From the NCBI GenBank assembly GCA_032768795.1, contig CP136496.1:1674001-1738000 (forward strand): a stretch of DNA of 64,000 nucleotides, in the 5' to 3' direction. The DNA is from Tremella fuciformis (Eukaryota; Basidiomycota; Tremellomycetes; Tremellales; Tremellaceae). A program made the position numbers and the translations under genes. A model generated the notes under the pieces. That model was given only the letters and a program-made list of their open reading frames with translations, was not told the DNA's origin and ran no database searches. Shown piece by piece: positions 1 to 11,911 of this stretch (position 1 is its first letter; every line of letters begins with the position of its first letter).

Positions 1-2
1 GT

Positions 3-86
3 CCCGACATCAAGCGCCTCGCTGATGTTGCGCCCCTCATGCTGGCTCAGTCGCGCGACCGGTCTATTCAAGATGGTGATCACTAG
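3..86 (+). CDS. 3' end of an unidentified protein gene (partial)
   Basis: Frame 3 is open from the window edge to a TAG at 84-86. It encodes 27 residues (start PDIKRLADVAPLML, end QDGDH) with codon choice (GAC, ATC, AAG, CGC, CTC) like the confident genes here. No family can be recognised from so short a tail. It could also be a chance open frame; only the sequence to the left would decide. Confidence 0.35.
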   Translation, partial: PDIKRLADVAPLMLAQSRDRSIQDGDH

Positions 87-885
87 CAACCGAAATTCCA
101 AGCTTCTGACGCTAAACCGAGTGATAAAGCTGTCCCTCTGCGGTAAACATACCCACGTCATTCATCTCTGGGTGTGTTTTGCTATTACGTCAGCGGAGAG
201 CCCGATGTGAAGCCCGTGCTGTGTGCTTGGCTGCGGTCTTGGCGAAAAGTGAACTCGTCGCTCTCTTATCGACACTCACCCGCTGGGGATCTACATGTAG
301 CCGCCCCTCTCCTGTGTAGACTGTACCATTGTCCTGGGATCTTCTCGAGCGCGTCTCAGAGCTACGTTGGAGCCGCGCCACCATCAGCGATCCCAACATT
401 GCCGCCGGACCGGTGTGACCGTCTCCATCGCCTCCCTTGCCTTTCGCCTCGTGTCGGTCGTCAGGTCACCTGCCCTTCATCACCCCATCGCCAGGTTAAC
501 AAGCACCGAGGAGGGGCCCATAGCCTCTACTTGTTGATCTGGTGGCCGCGCTAGTGCATTGCGCGTCGTGCGATTTGGACGCTGCGGGGACCCATCAACG
601 ACCTCGACTCTGCGGGACAGCTCAGCGAGCAAGTACGGCACATCGACCGGCCTCATACTGCTTCTTTTTCACTAGATCAACACAGCCCACCCCGCAGCGC
701 GGTACATGACGACTTCTCCTGCATCTACATCCTTTCGCTTCGCTTCCGACCAACGCTGCACAAACTCCGCCTCGACGTAAATTGACGAAGATAGCCGACC
801 TACATGATATTGAGATCTCAACCGTCCACCTCGGTCCCGCTCATCCTTTTCACTTGTACTTTGTGAACGGCAACGTCCTGGCACG
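87..885. other. intergenic region without a supportable gene
   Basis: Several short open frames overlap here on both strands, but none has recognisable composition or splice structure. The last 200 bases are presumably the promoter and leader of the antiporter that starts at 886. Confidence 0.5.
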
Positions 886-3683
886 ATGTCCTTCGACCCA
901 TTCGAGGTGAATGCGCCTCATTTGGCGTACACCTTCTTGGGTGCATTCGTCGTCATCTTTGGCATGTTCTCGTCAGTGCCTCATCGGATGATCCCCGCGA
1001 CGATGCTGATCATATAGTCTCTTCATCAAGGAGCGTCTCTACATTGGTGAAGCACCCCTAGCCACTGTGGTCGGTATCATCATCGGACCTCATGCGCTTG
1101 GCCTCTTCGATCCCTACAGCTGGGGAGGGTCCGACATCACCACCACCGACCAGATCACCCTCGAAGTGACGCGTATCATCATCGCAGTCTCGGTGTTTGC
1201 GGTCGGAGTCGAGTTGCCAAAGGTCAGTCTCCTTGTCCAAGCTCGCGACAGAGTAGCTGACGTACAGGCTTACATGGCGAGGCACTGGCGATCCCTCTTC
1301 TTCCTACTCGGGCCATGTATGATATGGGGATGGTTCGTCTCGGCCCTTCTCATCTGGGGTCTCATACCCCATCTCAACCTCCTTTCATCTCTAGTCATTG
1401 CCGCTTGCGTCACCCCGACCGACCCTATTTTGGCGCAGGCGGTGGTCGGTGGAAAGTTTGCCGACAAACATGTGCCCGCACACATTCGACATCTGCTCTC
1501 CGCAGAATCGGGAAGCAACGATGGCGCCGCATTCCCTTTCTTGTACATCGCCATCTATCTGCTGCTCGACTCTAGTCCGGGCCATGCAGTGGGCGAATGG
1601 TTCTACTCGACCTTGTCAGTCTTGCGAGGAAGATCGCGTCCATCAGCTGACATAGTAGGGCATATGAGATCATCCTTGGTACCGTGCTTGGCGCTCTTCT
1701 GGGTTGGGTCGCGCGAAAGGTCATGAAATTCGCAGAGAGCAAGAAACTCATCGATCGACAATCTTTCGTCGCCCAATATATCAGTCTAGCTGTTCTCTCC
1801 AATGGTGCGACATCCTTGCTTGGCAGCGATGACCTTTTATCCTCGTTCGCCTGCGGGTGTGCTTTCGCCTGGGACGGTTTCTTCAACAAGGCCACAGAAG
1901 ATGCCTTCTTCTCCAACGTCATCGATTTGTTGTTCAATACCGCCGCCTTCATCTACATCGGTGCACTCATCCCCTTTGGCGATTTCAACAGTCCCGATGT
2001 TCCGGTACGTTACACACTATCGGATGGCTGTGGCTGACTGGCAGATGCAAGTATGGCGTCTTGTCGTGCTGGCCATTCTCATCCTCCTTGTACGGCGTCT
2101 CCCTGCTATCATCGCAACATACAAGTTCATACCCGACATCAAGACCTTCCGCGAGGCGGTCTTCGTCGGCTGGTTTGGACCTATGGGTGTTGGCGCCATC
2201 TTCATCTCGACTCTTGCTGTACTGAGTCTGCCGGAAGGCGAAGGCGATACCGAGCAGGTCGATCGGCTCAAAGCCACGATCAGACCTCTGGTGGCATTCC
2301 TGGTCTTGTCGTCGGTCTTGACGCGTGAGCAAAACTACAAGCGTACGGAACGGTAGCTAAAACCTTGCAGATGGCTTGTCCATTCCGTTCTTCTCTCTTG
2401 GTCGCCGAGTGCACAGCATCACCTACACTTGGTCAAGGCAGCCTTCCATGGACGGACAAAGAGACGAACCTGCCTGGACCACACATGCTCGCCGTATCCT
2501 TCCCGGACAGGAGATTGTCGTCAATCGGGATGACGACGGGGAGGCGGGAGACATGGGCATCCGACACAAAGAGACGCCAAGCGACTCCTCCAACGAGAAG
2601 CAGGAGAATGACAGCGGGCGCGGCAGTTCGAGTTCTGGCGTGGTGGACGGCGCTGAGCATCACGAAATGACGGAGCAGCCGACAAGGACTGAGTCACCGA
2701 CGTCGATGTCTTCGGACGAAGCACGGTCTCCGGACGAAGGCGAAAATGAGAACAACGAGTTCAACCCTGAAGCCGGACGAAGAACGCCTCCGCTGGCAGA
2801 ATACAGGGAAGGGAACCATCTCATCCGAGAACACCGAAGAGGAACCGGTAACGAGGTCGATGTCGAGGTCATTCGAAACCACTTCTTACATGATCAGCCG
2901 TCCCAATCTTCGAGGTTCAGCCATCCGCATAGCTTGGGGGAGATGGAGCGAAGAGCGTTGTCGCGATACATGCCCAAGCTGGAGCAAGAATGGGAGCATG
3001 CCAAAGACGAGGGTCACGAGGCTATCGAACGTCTGCGACTGGCGCTGTCTCACTCTCGTGAGGATGTCGACCGATCATCCTATCTCGGAAGATCACGCAC
3101 CCCATCGCCGAATCAGTCCGAGGCATCGTTGCGGCGACGACCCTCGCCCGGACAGCACTCGCCTGAAGAGGAGGCAGAGCACCATGATACCTTTGACGAA
3201 GCGGGTCCGTCGCGCGTGTCACGTCCACCGGCCATTCGCGTCAACTCTGGCTCAGAAAGGGGGGATGGTCGGCGTCTAGGTGGATTGCGAAAGTTCTTCG
3301 GGTTGGGTGCTCCTGTCGCTCCTGCGAAGGCGCGCAAGGCGGAAGAGGGGCTTGCTGTTCCACAGCAGGACCCCGGGCTTCTTTCGCCAACTCGGTCCGC
3401 GCCGTCGCCGAGGCCGATAGACTTTGCAGCATCGTCGCACTCTCGCACGCTTTCCGCCTCGAGCGAAGCAGAAGCATCAGGCGCTTCTTCCGGTATCCCT
3501 TTGACGCGAACCATCAGTGCCCCTCGCAACACGTCGCTGCGCTTTGCGCCAGACGTACAGGCTTCCAGCGACACTGCGCCGAGCATGGGCAACTACGGCA
3601 ACTCGGCTCCGGGCTTCAAGAAGAACCCGGCGTTGGCGATGTACAGGGCGTCGAGCGTGCAGAGCCAGGATGGGGATCGGTAG
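886..3683 (+). CDS. NHA1: plasma-membrane Na+(K+)/H+ antiporter, Nha1/Sod2 type
   Basis: Exchanges cytosolic Na+ or K+ for external H+ at the plasma membrane, giving salt tolerance and pH control in fungi (known for the family). The start MSFDPFEVN is the first ATG that reads through the intron at about 970-1017. Further short introns lie near 1225-1268, 1616-1655, 2005-2043 and 2323-2370. The membrane part has many hydrophobic segments and the family hallmark CVTPTDPILAQAVVGGKFAD, then HIRHLLSAESGSNDGAAFPF, which contains the conserved Asp pair region. The last 430 residues are a hydrophilic Ser/Glu/Arg-rich cytosolic tail, as in Nha1 proteins, ending at 3683. Function is assigned by motif recognition; cation preference cannot be read from sequence. 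Confidence 0.93.
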
Positions 3684-4008
3684 GAGAGTATCTCGTCTAG
3701 TGTAGCTAGCTATCCATCACCGTGGTCTTCCGACGGTTTGTTTTTCGGGATCCAAGGAATCTCTTAGAGCATGCAGCATTACATTGTCCCTCCTCAAGCC
3801 TTGCACTGCGGCTGGATCGGCAAGCGAGGCGAGGGGGAGGTGGCGGCTGACAAAGGGAGCTCGGCGCTGATCGTCCAGATGACCTGATGTCCTGATGGGA
3901 CCTTTGTCCTCGTGATGGCTGGTGAAAATTGCATCAACGTTCTCGAGCTACAAGTATGAGCATGCATCACGAGTGGTCGCACTTCTCCCATCGTACTGTA
4001 TAATCGAG
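3684..4008. other. intergenic spacer before MFS transporter 1
   Basis: Holds the 3' flank of the antiporter and the presumed promoter of the transporter that starts at 4009. I see no gene in it. Confidence 0.5.
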
Positions 4009-6159
4009 ATGACCTCGCAGTCTTCTGACGAGACCTACCCTGACGATATCAAGACCCTCGGGTCGCTCACGCCGCCCCTCCTGCTACAGACTCCCCCTGA
4101 TGCCGGGTCTCTCGAAGCGTCTCGGCCGGAGGACCAGACGGCGGTGCTGTCCAATCCGAGGCTCGTCGTACTAGCAGCCGGCATGACAGCGATCTTCGGC
4201 CTCACCGTGCGCCCTCTTCAGAAACCGCACGGAGTCACTACGAGCTGACGTGCAGGCCGGGGGGATCCTCGAGACGGCATTCATCCTCCCGACTCTCTCG
4301 CGAGAGTTCGATATTTCCACCGCCGACGCACAATGGGTGGCGGCATCGTACATGCTCACATGGGTACGCCCCAACCCGACTCTTCTTGGGATTTAAGAGG
4401 CTGACGATGTAGGGCTGCTTCCAGCTCATCGCGGGCCGGATATGCGATACGCACGGACGACGGCGCGCATGTCTCGTCGGCCTGTCCACGTTCGTCCTCT
4501 TCAACGGGCTATCCGCTGCCATGCCCGACTTGGCCGCTCTCAATGTGTGCCGCGGTCTGACAGGTGTCAGCTGCGCGATCATGCTCCCAGCCAGTGCCGG
4601 CCTGATTGGGGCGCTGTATCCCGAAGGGAGGAAACGGACGCTGGCATTTGCAGCCATCACGGGCGGTACGTGTTCTCTCCAGACAGATCCTCCAAAGAAG
4701 ATGGGGGGCTGACGGTAGGCGGAGCGGCCGGTGCTGCTGGTGGGGATGTCTTTGCTGGCATCTTTGTGCGGTATACCAAGTGAGTCTTGCTCGCGCTTGC
4801 GAACCAGATGAATCTGGGGCGAAGCTGAGAAGAGATGGACGTGGCGCTGGTGTTTCATCTCCATTGCCATTGCCACCATCTTCCCGCTCGTCATCGTATG
4901 GTGGATCGTGCCGCCCGACACCACCGCGCCTACGCACGCATCCGTGGACTGGATCGGCGCGACGGCAATTGGCTCCGGGCTGTTCTTGCTGCTGCTCACG
5001 CTGACCATCTCCGAGACGTCCTCCAGGGGATGGAAGACCCCATGTGAGCTCCGCTTTACCAAGGCAGAAGCCAAGCTGGGAGCTGACGGGCAGACCTTCC
5101 GGCGTTGCTGGTCGGTGCTGCCCTGCTGATCGTCCTCTTCTGCCTGCGACAGCGCCACCTCATGCGCGCGCAGCTCGTGGCGGGCAACACCAGGCCGCCG
5201 CCGCTGATCCCCGCGTCGCTCCTGTGCAAGGACGCGCGCAACGTGCTGGTCATCTACCTCGCGTCGGCCCTGACGTGGGCCAACACCGACGCAAGTTTCA
5301 CACCGTACCGGTCAAGGCAAACGGGGTGGCTGACGCGCAGAGCCTCTTCGTCTTCATCGCCTACCTCTACTTTGACGTCCTCGAGCTCGACGCACTCGAC
5401 GCGGGTCTCCGGCTGGGCGTGACGTTCTTCAGCGGCACGGTCGCCGCTGCCATCGTCGCCCTGACCATCACGCGCATCCCCCCGCGTGCACTCATGTCGA
5501 TCGGCTGCCTGATCTCCACGCGCGTCCTTCCTGCCCCGAGAAGTGTCGCGGGCTGACGTAGGTCAGAGCCACGCCGATACTGTTCGCGGTCCGAGGCGTG
5601 GGGTGGGAGTACTGGCAAGGGGACCTGTGGGCGCTGCTCGTCGTCGCGTACGGCACCGACGCGTGCGTCATGGGATCTCCGGCGGTGTCGGGTAGCGGCT
5701 GATTGGCGCAGAACCATCGCGGCAGGCTCGACCATCATCTCGCAGACCGCCAAGCCGGAAGACCAATCCGTCGCCTCCGCGCTCTTCCAGACATCCTGTC
5801 GGCTCGGCTACGCGCTCGGCCTGGCTATCGCCACCCTGGTGCAGCACGCCGTGGAGCAGCACCGCCGCTCCGCCGCACATGACGCCGGGGGCGATACCGA
5901 CTCGGCAGCGCTGCTAGCCGGTCTGAGGGCGGCCTTTTGGACGTGCGCGGGGTTTATGCTTCTCTCTGCGATCGCCGTGCTGGGCGGCATGAAGGGGTGG
6001 GACATGCTCCACCGTGACAGGGATGCCCAGCATGTGAGCACGGCGACAGCGCCGGTGTCGGTGTCGGTTCCGGCGGCCGGAGAGGGCGAGGGCGGGACAA
6101 GTCCCGAGAGCAAGGGCGAGCGCAATGAGAATGGAAAGCTCGGGGAGGGGTTGGTGTAG
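4009..6159 (+). CDS. major facilitator superfamily transporter, drug:H+ antiporter-like (copy 1)
   Basis: Polytopic membrane exporter split by about eight short introns. The start MTSQSSDETYPDD follows a non-coding stretch and gives a hydrophilic N-terminus before the first helix. Visible family features are the first-helix and loop region ADAQWVAASYMLTW, the loop 2-3 signature GRICDTHGRR, NVCRGLTGVSCAIMLPASAG, and a repeated second half with SQTAKPEDQSVAS. The C-terminal tail after GWDMLHRD is hydrophilic. Introns lie after FGLT (about 4200-4255), after YMLTW (4364-4410) and at several later points with clear gctgac branch sites. It is strongly similar along its length to the transporter at 11912-14147. 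The 14-helix (DHA2) assignment is by length and pattern; the substrate is unknown. Confidence 0.85.
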
Positions 6160-6793
6160 AGGGCCAGCAGAGTACTGTATGTATATACAAATCGAAGCCA
6201 TCCAGTCATCAAGACATCATCCATCACATATCACGTCACATCTTCTGCGTGACGCTGTGACTGTGCACGCTGAGGCCCTCTTTCCCCTCTGACTCTGATT
6301 AATTTTCTGAGGACACCTCGGGCTCGCAGTCGAAAGGACCTGTTCGCTCCTTTATCCTACGGTCCTCTCTCCTCTCTGGACAATGTGCGGGAAGGAGATT
6401 GGTGTCAGTGTGGCGAGGACAATCGACTCGACATTGCCCTTCCTCCCTCCTCGCATCGCTTCTCGTCTCGCTTCGCGCTTCGGACTGACCCCGAAGTGAG
6501 TGTGCGGGCGGACAGACAGACAGACAGCGACGACGCAGTGCTCCGGCAACGCCGAAGCCTTGCAGCAAGGCGGCAAGGCGGCGACACTGCCCTCCCTTCT
6601 CCCCGTCCGCGAAGGGGAAGCCCGCGGCGCGGTGCGGTGCGGCGTGGCCGAGCCTCACCTGCCCTCTGACGTATACTGAAGTTCTCACTGTGTCTCATTC
6701 ATCTCTGACCATCCACTCGCCACTCACACTCACGCTCATACATACTCAGTACTAAGTCACACGACCGCCCATCCACTCAATAGACACCTGACG
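6160..6793. other. intergenic region with a short GACA microsatellite
   Basis: No gene seen. A (GACA)4 run lies at 6511-6526. The stretch just before 6794 is pyrimidine-rich, like a leader. Confidence 0.5.
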
Positions 6794-7119
6794 ATGGCTT
6801 GCGACTCCCCTTGTGACAGCTATGGCGACTACGCCGACGCCGACGCCGAGCGCGTCTTCTCGCCACCCACCAAGCCCAACGTGCTTGGTATGGAAGACCT
6901 CTGGCGCAAGCCGCAGACGCAGCGGCCGTACGGACCTTGTGCCGTGGATCGTATTTGCCCGGGCACGAAGAGCGGCGCGAACAGGAACAGTGAGCCCGCT
7001 TGTCCCACTGGCATTGTCCATGAAGCTCCTTCGCTTCCGCTGACGACTTAGAGAAATGTTCCTTCTCCCGCGACACGTGTGGCCATGTCAACTGCGAATA
7101 CTGCGGTCGGGCGCCATGA
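6794..7119 (+). CDS. small cysteine-rich protein, unknown function
   Basis: I do not recognise this gene. Two exons, 6794-6989 and 7052-7119, join across an intron with gtgagc at the donor and ctgac near the acceptor. They give an 87-residue protein that begins MACDSPCDSYGDYADAD and ends CEYCGRAP. Exon 2 supplies a Cys-rich C-terminus (CSFSRDTCGHVNCEYC) whose spacing could bind a metal. Seven to nine Cys in 87 residues and no hydrophobic signal peptide argue against a classical secreted effector, although short Cys-rich fungal proteins are diverse. The reading-frame join is exact, which supports a real gene. Confidence 0.6.
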
Positions 7120-7420
7120 GCTTGAGCGGTGACACGAACCAAGTCTAGTCTGGTCGCGCATGTCCTGTCGGATCGTTGTCGTTCACGTTCAGCTAGTCAC
7201 TGTCGGCTCCAAAGAGTTGTACATGATACACATGGCCCGTATCCCAGTCTATGTCGTTACAGCCCGACTCGTATTGTGTACAAGAGACGCCTGACTACAT
7301 GAACTGAGTTTCCATCGTCCAGAAAGCAGAAAGCGGGTACGCCAAGGATGCTCCAAGAGGTCACGACCAGTACTGCCAAGCTTGACGCCAGTCGAGGACC
7401 TTCAGACTCTCATCTCCGCC
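7120..7420. other. convergent intergenic spacer
   Basis: Lies between the stop of the Cys-rich protein (+) and the stop of the MADS factor (-). It should hold both 3' untranslated regions; nothing else is seen. Confidence 0.5.
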
Positions 7421-8872
7421 TCACATTGGCATTCCCATGCCGGGCCTTTGCTCCATCATGATGCCCCGGCCATCCCTGCGCGCCGAGTCGCCCGTCGCGC
7501 CGTAGACCGGCTGCCCACCTGGACCGTGCGCGGGCGCCATCATGTACTGCGGATGGCCCATGCCGCCGTAGTATGCGCCATAGTTGTCTTGGCCGGCAGG
7601 AGGGTAAAACCCAGGTTGCTGATGTTGTTGATAATCTGGCGACAGGTGATACCCCGCCGACATGGGCGAGACCATCATGCCCGGGGGAGGTTGAGCTGCG
7701 GCTGTTCCGGCGGCGGCAGCCGCCGCCTGATGAGGAGAAGGCTGACGGTGAATGTCGGGGATGGAGGGAACAGGCGGGACGTCTGCGGGCGGCTGAGGTG
7801 TGGGCTGTTTCTTCGCTTTTCCGGATGGCAGACGTTTCTTTGGCCTAGACGATGAGGGAGTACCTTGCCCAATGGTAGCGGGATCCGAGGAGTGATCGGC
7901 GTGATTACCGCCTGAAGTCGCATGCGCGGAAGCCTGCGCCGAGGCAGCCATGGCAGCGGTGGCGGCGGGAGTGAGCTTGTGGGGTCGGATGGCGAGCCCG
8001 CCATTTTTCGCCTTCGTCGCCGAGACAGGTCCGGTCAAGGGTTGACCATCCGGCCCGTAGCCATCTGGAGCATTGAGACACGCCTTCGTGTCAGCTTGAC
8101 CCTCCCATCACAAGCATGACCAACCTGGATCAGATTCTTGCCTTCGGCTTTCTGCACGAGCGGCTGCAATTTGGATGTTGTGAAGGTGTAGACCAATCCG
8201 GTCTCGGAAACGACTAAAAGAAGGACTTGAGTACCCGTCAGGATGGACAGTTCGTAAGCCTTTCGATGAGCGTCAAAATCATCGCGCCATGACCGAGACT
8301 GACCTTCTTCATGATGCCGGCTTTGCGTTTGGAGAAGGTGATATGGCGTCTGGCCTTGTCGCCGATGTACTCGATGCGGATCTTTCGACGGCCTGGCTCG
8401 CCGTCCTTGTCGACGTATTCGAACCCGCCGGGCAGCTGACCGCCTCGAGCCCTCTTGCTCCCAGTGGGCATGTCGGCAGAATCTGTGGGTTTGAGCGACC
8501 GAAGCACAGCCAAGTCTAGTGCCTTACCATCATCATCATCTTCCTCCTCATCCAAGCCAGTCTCCGTTTGGAACATGTCATCGACATTGGCGCCTGCCAT
8601 TGAAGGAGGCATCGAATCGCCTGTCGACGGTCCAGCGTCAGGTGGCATCGCAAGTTCTGGGTCTGGCTCATCAGTATGTTTGTCGCCACTTTGAGGATTT
8701 CGTTGAGAGGGCACTGACCAATTGCGTCCTTGCTGTCCTCGGCCGGGTGCACGTTGAAGTCCCGCATGTCGACGCCCACGCCCTCGCCGAAGTCATGCAT
8801 CATATCCATATCATCGAGATCGCCGACCAGCCCGTTCTCCCGGTGTTGTGGGTCGGTCCCGTATTCCTCCAT
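7421..8872 (-). CDS. MCM1: MADS-box transcription factor, Mcm1/SRF type
   Basis: DNA-binding regulator of the SRF-like MADS class, which in fungi binds CArG-like sites with cofactors to control mating, cell-cycle and metabolic genes. The protein starts MEEYGTDPQHRENG. After an acidic, disordered leader (DEEEDDDDG) comes the MADS domain: GRRKIRIEYIGDKARRHITF, SKRKAGIMKK, then across an intron AYELSILTGTQVLLLVVSE and TGLVYTFTTSKLQPLV. The rest is Gln/Pro/Gly/Met-rich, typical of activation tails. Introns lie near 8661-8716, 8259-8304 and 8064-8124. An optional in-frame 45-nt intron (about 8480-8524) in the acidic stretch is possible. The 2 kb upstream holds no other gene, so its regulatory region may be long. 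Confidence 0.92.
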
Positions 8873-10951
8873 GATGGAGCGGTTAAACGAATGAAAGACA
8901 ACGCGGTGCGGTTCGTGGGTGTGATAGCGAGTTCTTGGCGAGTCAGCTGTGTGGTCAAGACGACACATGACGACGCATCCAAGCGGGGAGGAGACGCAAC
9001 ACGACATCGGCACGCAGAACAGTCAGATCATACTCGACGAGACACAGCGCATTGTTTTCCAGGGTCCTCGGTCTATGCCGGAGGTCAGGGGGACGCAACT
9101 GGTGGGAGTCCGTCAAACAGTCCCTCTATTTTAGCGGCCCTCAATGATCAGACGTGAGGGCAGGGGGCGAGGAACCCGGTAGGTTCACGCATGCAAGGGC
9201 CCGCTCCAAGACTTCGGTGAAAGGCAGGGGAGGGTTCGAAAGTGGCCGTGAGACAGATCCCAATCCGGTCGAGGGTGGAGGGAGTCGACGATTCCATCAA
9301 GAGGAATGAGGCTTAGCTCGCCGGCTTGCCGGATGACAGGGCAGAACACGCCTTCCCAGCGAGTTGGTACGGCCGCGAGACCGCGGAGGACTCGGCGCAA
9401 AAACAGGTGCCGAGCACAAGACCGCCTTTGGGGTTCGTCGAGGAAAACACATGTGTCGACCGGCCCAGGGCTGCCCGTATTCCTGACCCAAATAGGGCGG
9501 CAAGGATGGGCACAGATCAAGTCTTCTCGCTCTAGAGCCGGACACGTGTAGCGTCTAGCTCTAGCAGGCCAATCCACCACAGGAAAGGAGCTTGATGCGG
9601 ACGGAACGGGCGCGACTTACAAATCTCTCCCACAGAATCTGCAGGGACCTCAATCAGGATACTGCGATAGTGCGGCGGGCGCTGTGATCGTCCGATACTG
9701 GCGGCCCAAGGTGGAATGTCAAGCTATCAGAAGAGGTCGGGGGCGAGAAAGCGGCAAATCGAGAGCTTTTCGATTCTGAGAGGGGTAGGAGGGCTTTTAT
9801 CCAAACGAGGGAAGAACTGCTCGAGTCGACCCCAATTGGCGACGAGGTATATATGCCCCATGAAGCGATGGCGTTTGTGAGTACGTGAGGCCGTTCCACA
9901 TTGGGTGAGGCGATTGACGCATTGGCGAGATTGCCCAAGTGAGAAGGGTGTGAGACACGAACATAACGTACAGTTCGAGCATTCGAGGTGGCGAGTCACG
10001 ATGGAGCGGGCCATGTCCATGACGCGATGCAAGGGCCCAGGCCAGTGCGAAATGTGTGCGAAGGGGGGCAGAGGGTGGGTCGTGCGAGACCGTGCGGGAC
10101 CGGCGGCACCATCCGTGGAGTCGTCCAGATGTCCAGATGGGATGTCATAGGAGAAGGGTGGCGAGTGGGTGGAGCAAGGATCGAGCAGACGTAGCAGGTA
10201 TAGTCAGATGAGCGGTGTTGGAGAGGCGTAGCGTCAGCGTCAAGCTCTGCTCAGATATGTGACATCTCTATCCGACACCACGACACGCAGCATCTGCAGC
10301 CAGCCACCAAACAATATCGACAGGGGAGCTGGAAGGACGAGGAGAGCATCCTGGAAGATGACTCGGGCAGCGGGATGCTGCATGCATGATGCATGCGTGC
10401 TGCCGTGCATGCTTGCACCACCGAGGGGGGGAGGGGTGGTGTTGGCGTTGTAGTTGGAGGTGGTGGTTGTAACCTGACACATGGCGTTGTTTCCCCTTGT
10501 GGTATACTTCCACAATGGGCAACCCCGTTACCATCCTGCCCCTTTGCTCCGGACAACGCCATCATAAGACACAGACCGAAAGACCGGCAGGCAGGCATGT
10601 CGAAAAGAAATCACTCACGTATACCCTCACGCAATGTTGGGTCTCGTCGACGTAGCAGGAGGATGTCTGGTAGTGATGAGCAGAAAGAGCAGGGGTAGGA
10701 CGGTGGCAAGGTTGACAGAGGCGATGGGAGCCTTGTTTACGCCCTCGGCTCTGTGAATTGCCGAATGTGGCAAGTCCGAGCTTGAAAGCGAACGACGCCG
10801 CGTCACGTGATGCATTCCTCTCTCTATATATGCTATGGACGCGGTGCTATAGATGGTCCACTGGACCACACCTTGCCCTCTTTGTCTCCATCTATCAGCA
10901 TCTTGCCCAATCTGTATCCTCAGCGCGCGGAACTGCAGCTCGTCGGCCCGC
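8873..10951. other. 2.1-kb region with no supportable coding gene
   Basis: Many short open frames occur on both strands, but none gives a recognisable protein or joins by clean introns. It separates two minus-strand genes (MADS factor and cupin). It contains a cluster of alternating GCATGC/TGCATG palindromes at about 10375-10416. It may be the extended promoter or leader of the MADS gene or a non-coding RNA locus; the sequence does not decide. Confidence 0.5.
10375..10416. repeat. cluster of GCATGC / TGCATG palindromes
   Basis: Within 42 bases the hexamers GCATGC and TGCATG recur and overlap (around 10379, 10388, 10406). Such self-complementary repeats may be protein-binding sites or form a hairpin. 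Function unknown. Confidence 0.5.
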
Positions 10952-11599
10952 TCACAACGGGTAGACACACACGTCCATCTCTTTGCGCTCTCCGCCCATC
11001 AGATAGGTCATGCCCTCCCGGCCACTGCACATGTTGTGCGCCCACCGCGACGAGTTCAGTCCACTCTGCAGGCCCACAAAGTCTCCTGGACCCAAAGGGA
11101 TCTCCTGCACGCGACCCTCTAGCTCCTCTGCCGTAGCGTCTCGTGTATTGGTTGAAGGCAGTAGATCACGCGGCCGCGCATCAAGTAGCTGAAGTGTACC
11201 CGTGCCTGATAAGATGTATAGCCACTCCGACTCGTGCAGGTGATAGTGCATGGTCTGTGATCAGCTCTGGCGTGACAGCAGCGAAGGAGCAAGCACGGTT
11301 GATGGTGTATTGGGATCCAGCCGGACAAAATGGACGCCCAGCCCCGTCATGCCCGCTGCGCATCAGCAGCGCTCGGATACGAGGTCACTGAATATGCCAT
11401 TAGGCGATGAGACCGGAGATCATCGAGTCAGGAGAGGGTCTCGGAGAGGGGGACAGCACTGACCCATGTCGGAGAGGCAAGCTTGTATCCTCACAGCATC
11501 CTTGTTAAGCGGATGCTGCTTCGGCTGTAGACTCGCCTGTATTGCTTCGGCACGGACGACAGGGAGTTTGATAGCTTCATGGTCGCCATCAGCCATCAT
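10952..11599 (-). CDS. small cupin-domain protein
   Basis: Single-domain cupin of about 180 residues. Three exons join cleanly. The first begins MMADGDHEAIKLPVVRAEA and ends SDM. The second, after an intron near 11354-11460, reads AGMTGLGVHFVRLDPNTPST. The third, after a 45-nt intron near 11255-11299, reads TMHYHLHESEWLYILSGTG. The HxH then E then G spacing is cupin motif 1, and IPLGPGDFVGL leads into motif 2, where the usual His is part of WAHNM. It could be a metal-dependent isomerase or dioxygenase-like protein or a small-ligand binder; the substrate is not readable. It is divergent from the MFS gene at 11912, with which it may share regulation. Confidence 0.75.
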
Positions 11600-11911
11600 G
11601 CATGGGCAAAAAACACGAGCGGTCACATCTACTCGCTCTATCTCGGCTGGAGATTGTCATTCGGCGTTACGTCATTTCCTGCAGAGTAGAGCGACAGCCC
11701 GACGCCGATTCCATCTTCCTCATCCATCAACTGATGTCTTATTGCCATCAGCAGAGAGGCTCGAGACTGTCTGCCCGTGCTGCTGCTCTTCGTCTGCTAA
11801 TCTTCAGCGGCGATCATCTGTGGGAAAATTTGCATGGGTCTGACCATAATAAAGGAGTCTCTAACTGACGCGGCGAACCTGCTTGACCCACAAGCAAATA
11901 TCTGATTCAGG
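11600..11911. promoter_or_regulatory. divergent promoter region between cupin and MFS copy 2
   Basis: 312 bases between two divergent start codons. No motif is assigned with confidence. The close head-to-head arrangement suggests shared control (inference). Confidence 0.4.

Noticed and set aside
174..554. 126-codon open frame at the left edge
   Set aside because: No recognisable composition, no splice structure, and overlaps antisense frames of similar length; it looks like chance in GC-rich DNA.
8479..8524. Extra intron in the acidic part of the MADS factor
   Set aside because: Splice sites are acceptable and length is a multiple of three, so both forms stay in frame. There is no typical branch site, so I left it as optional rather than called.
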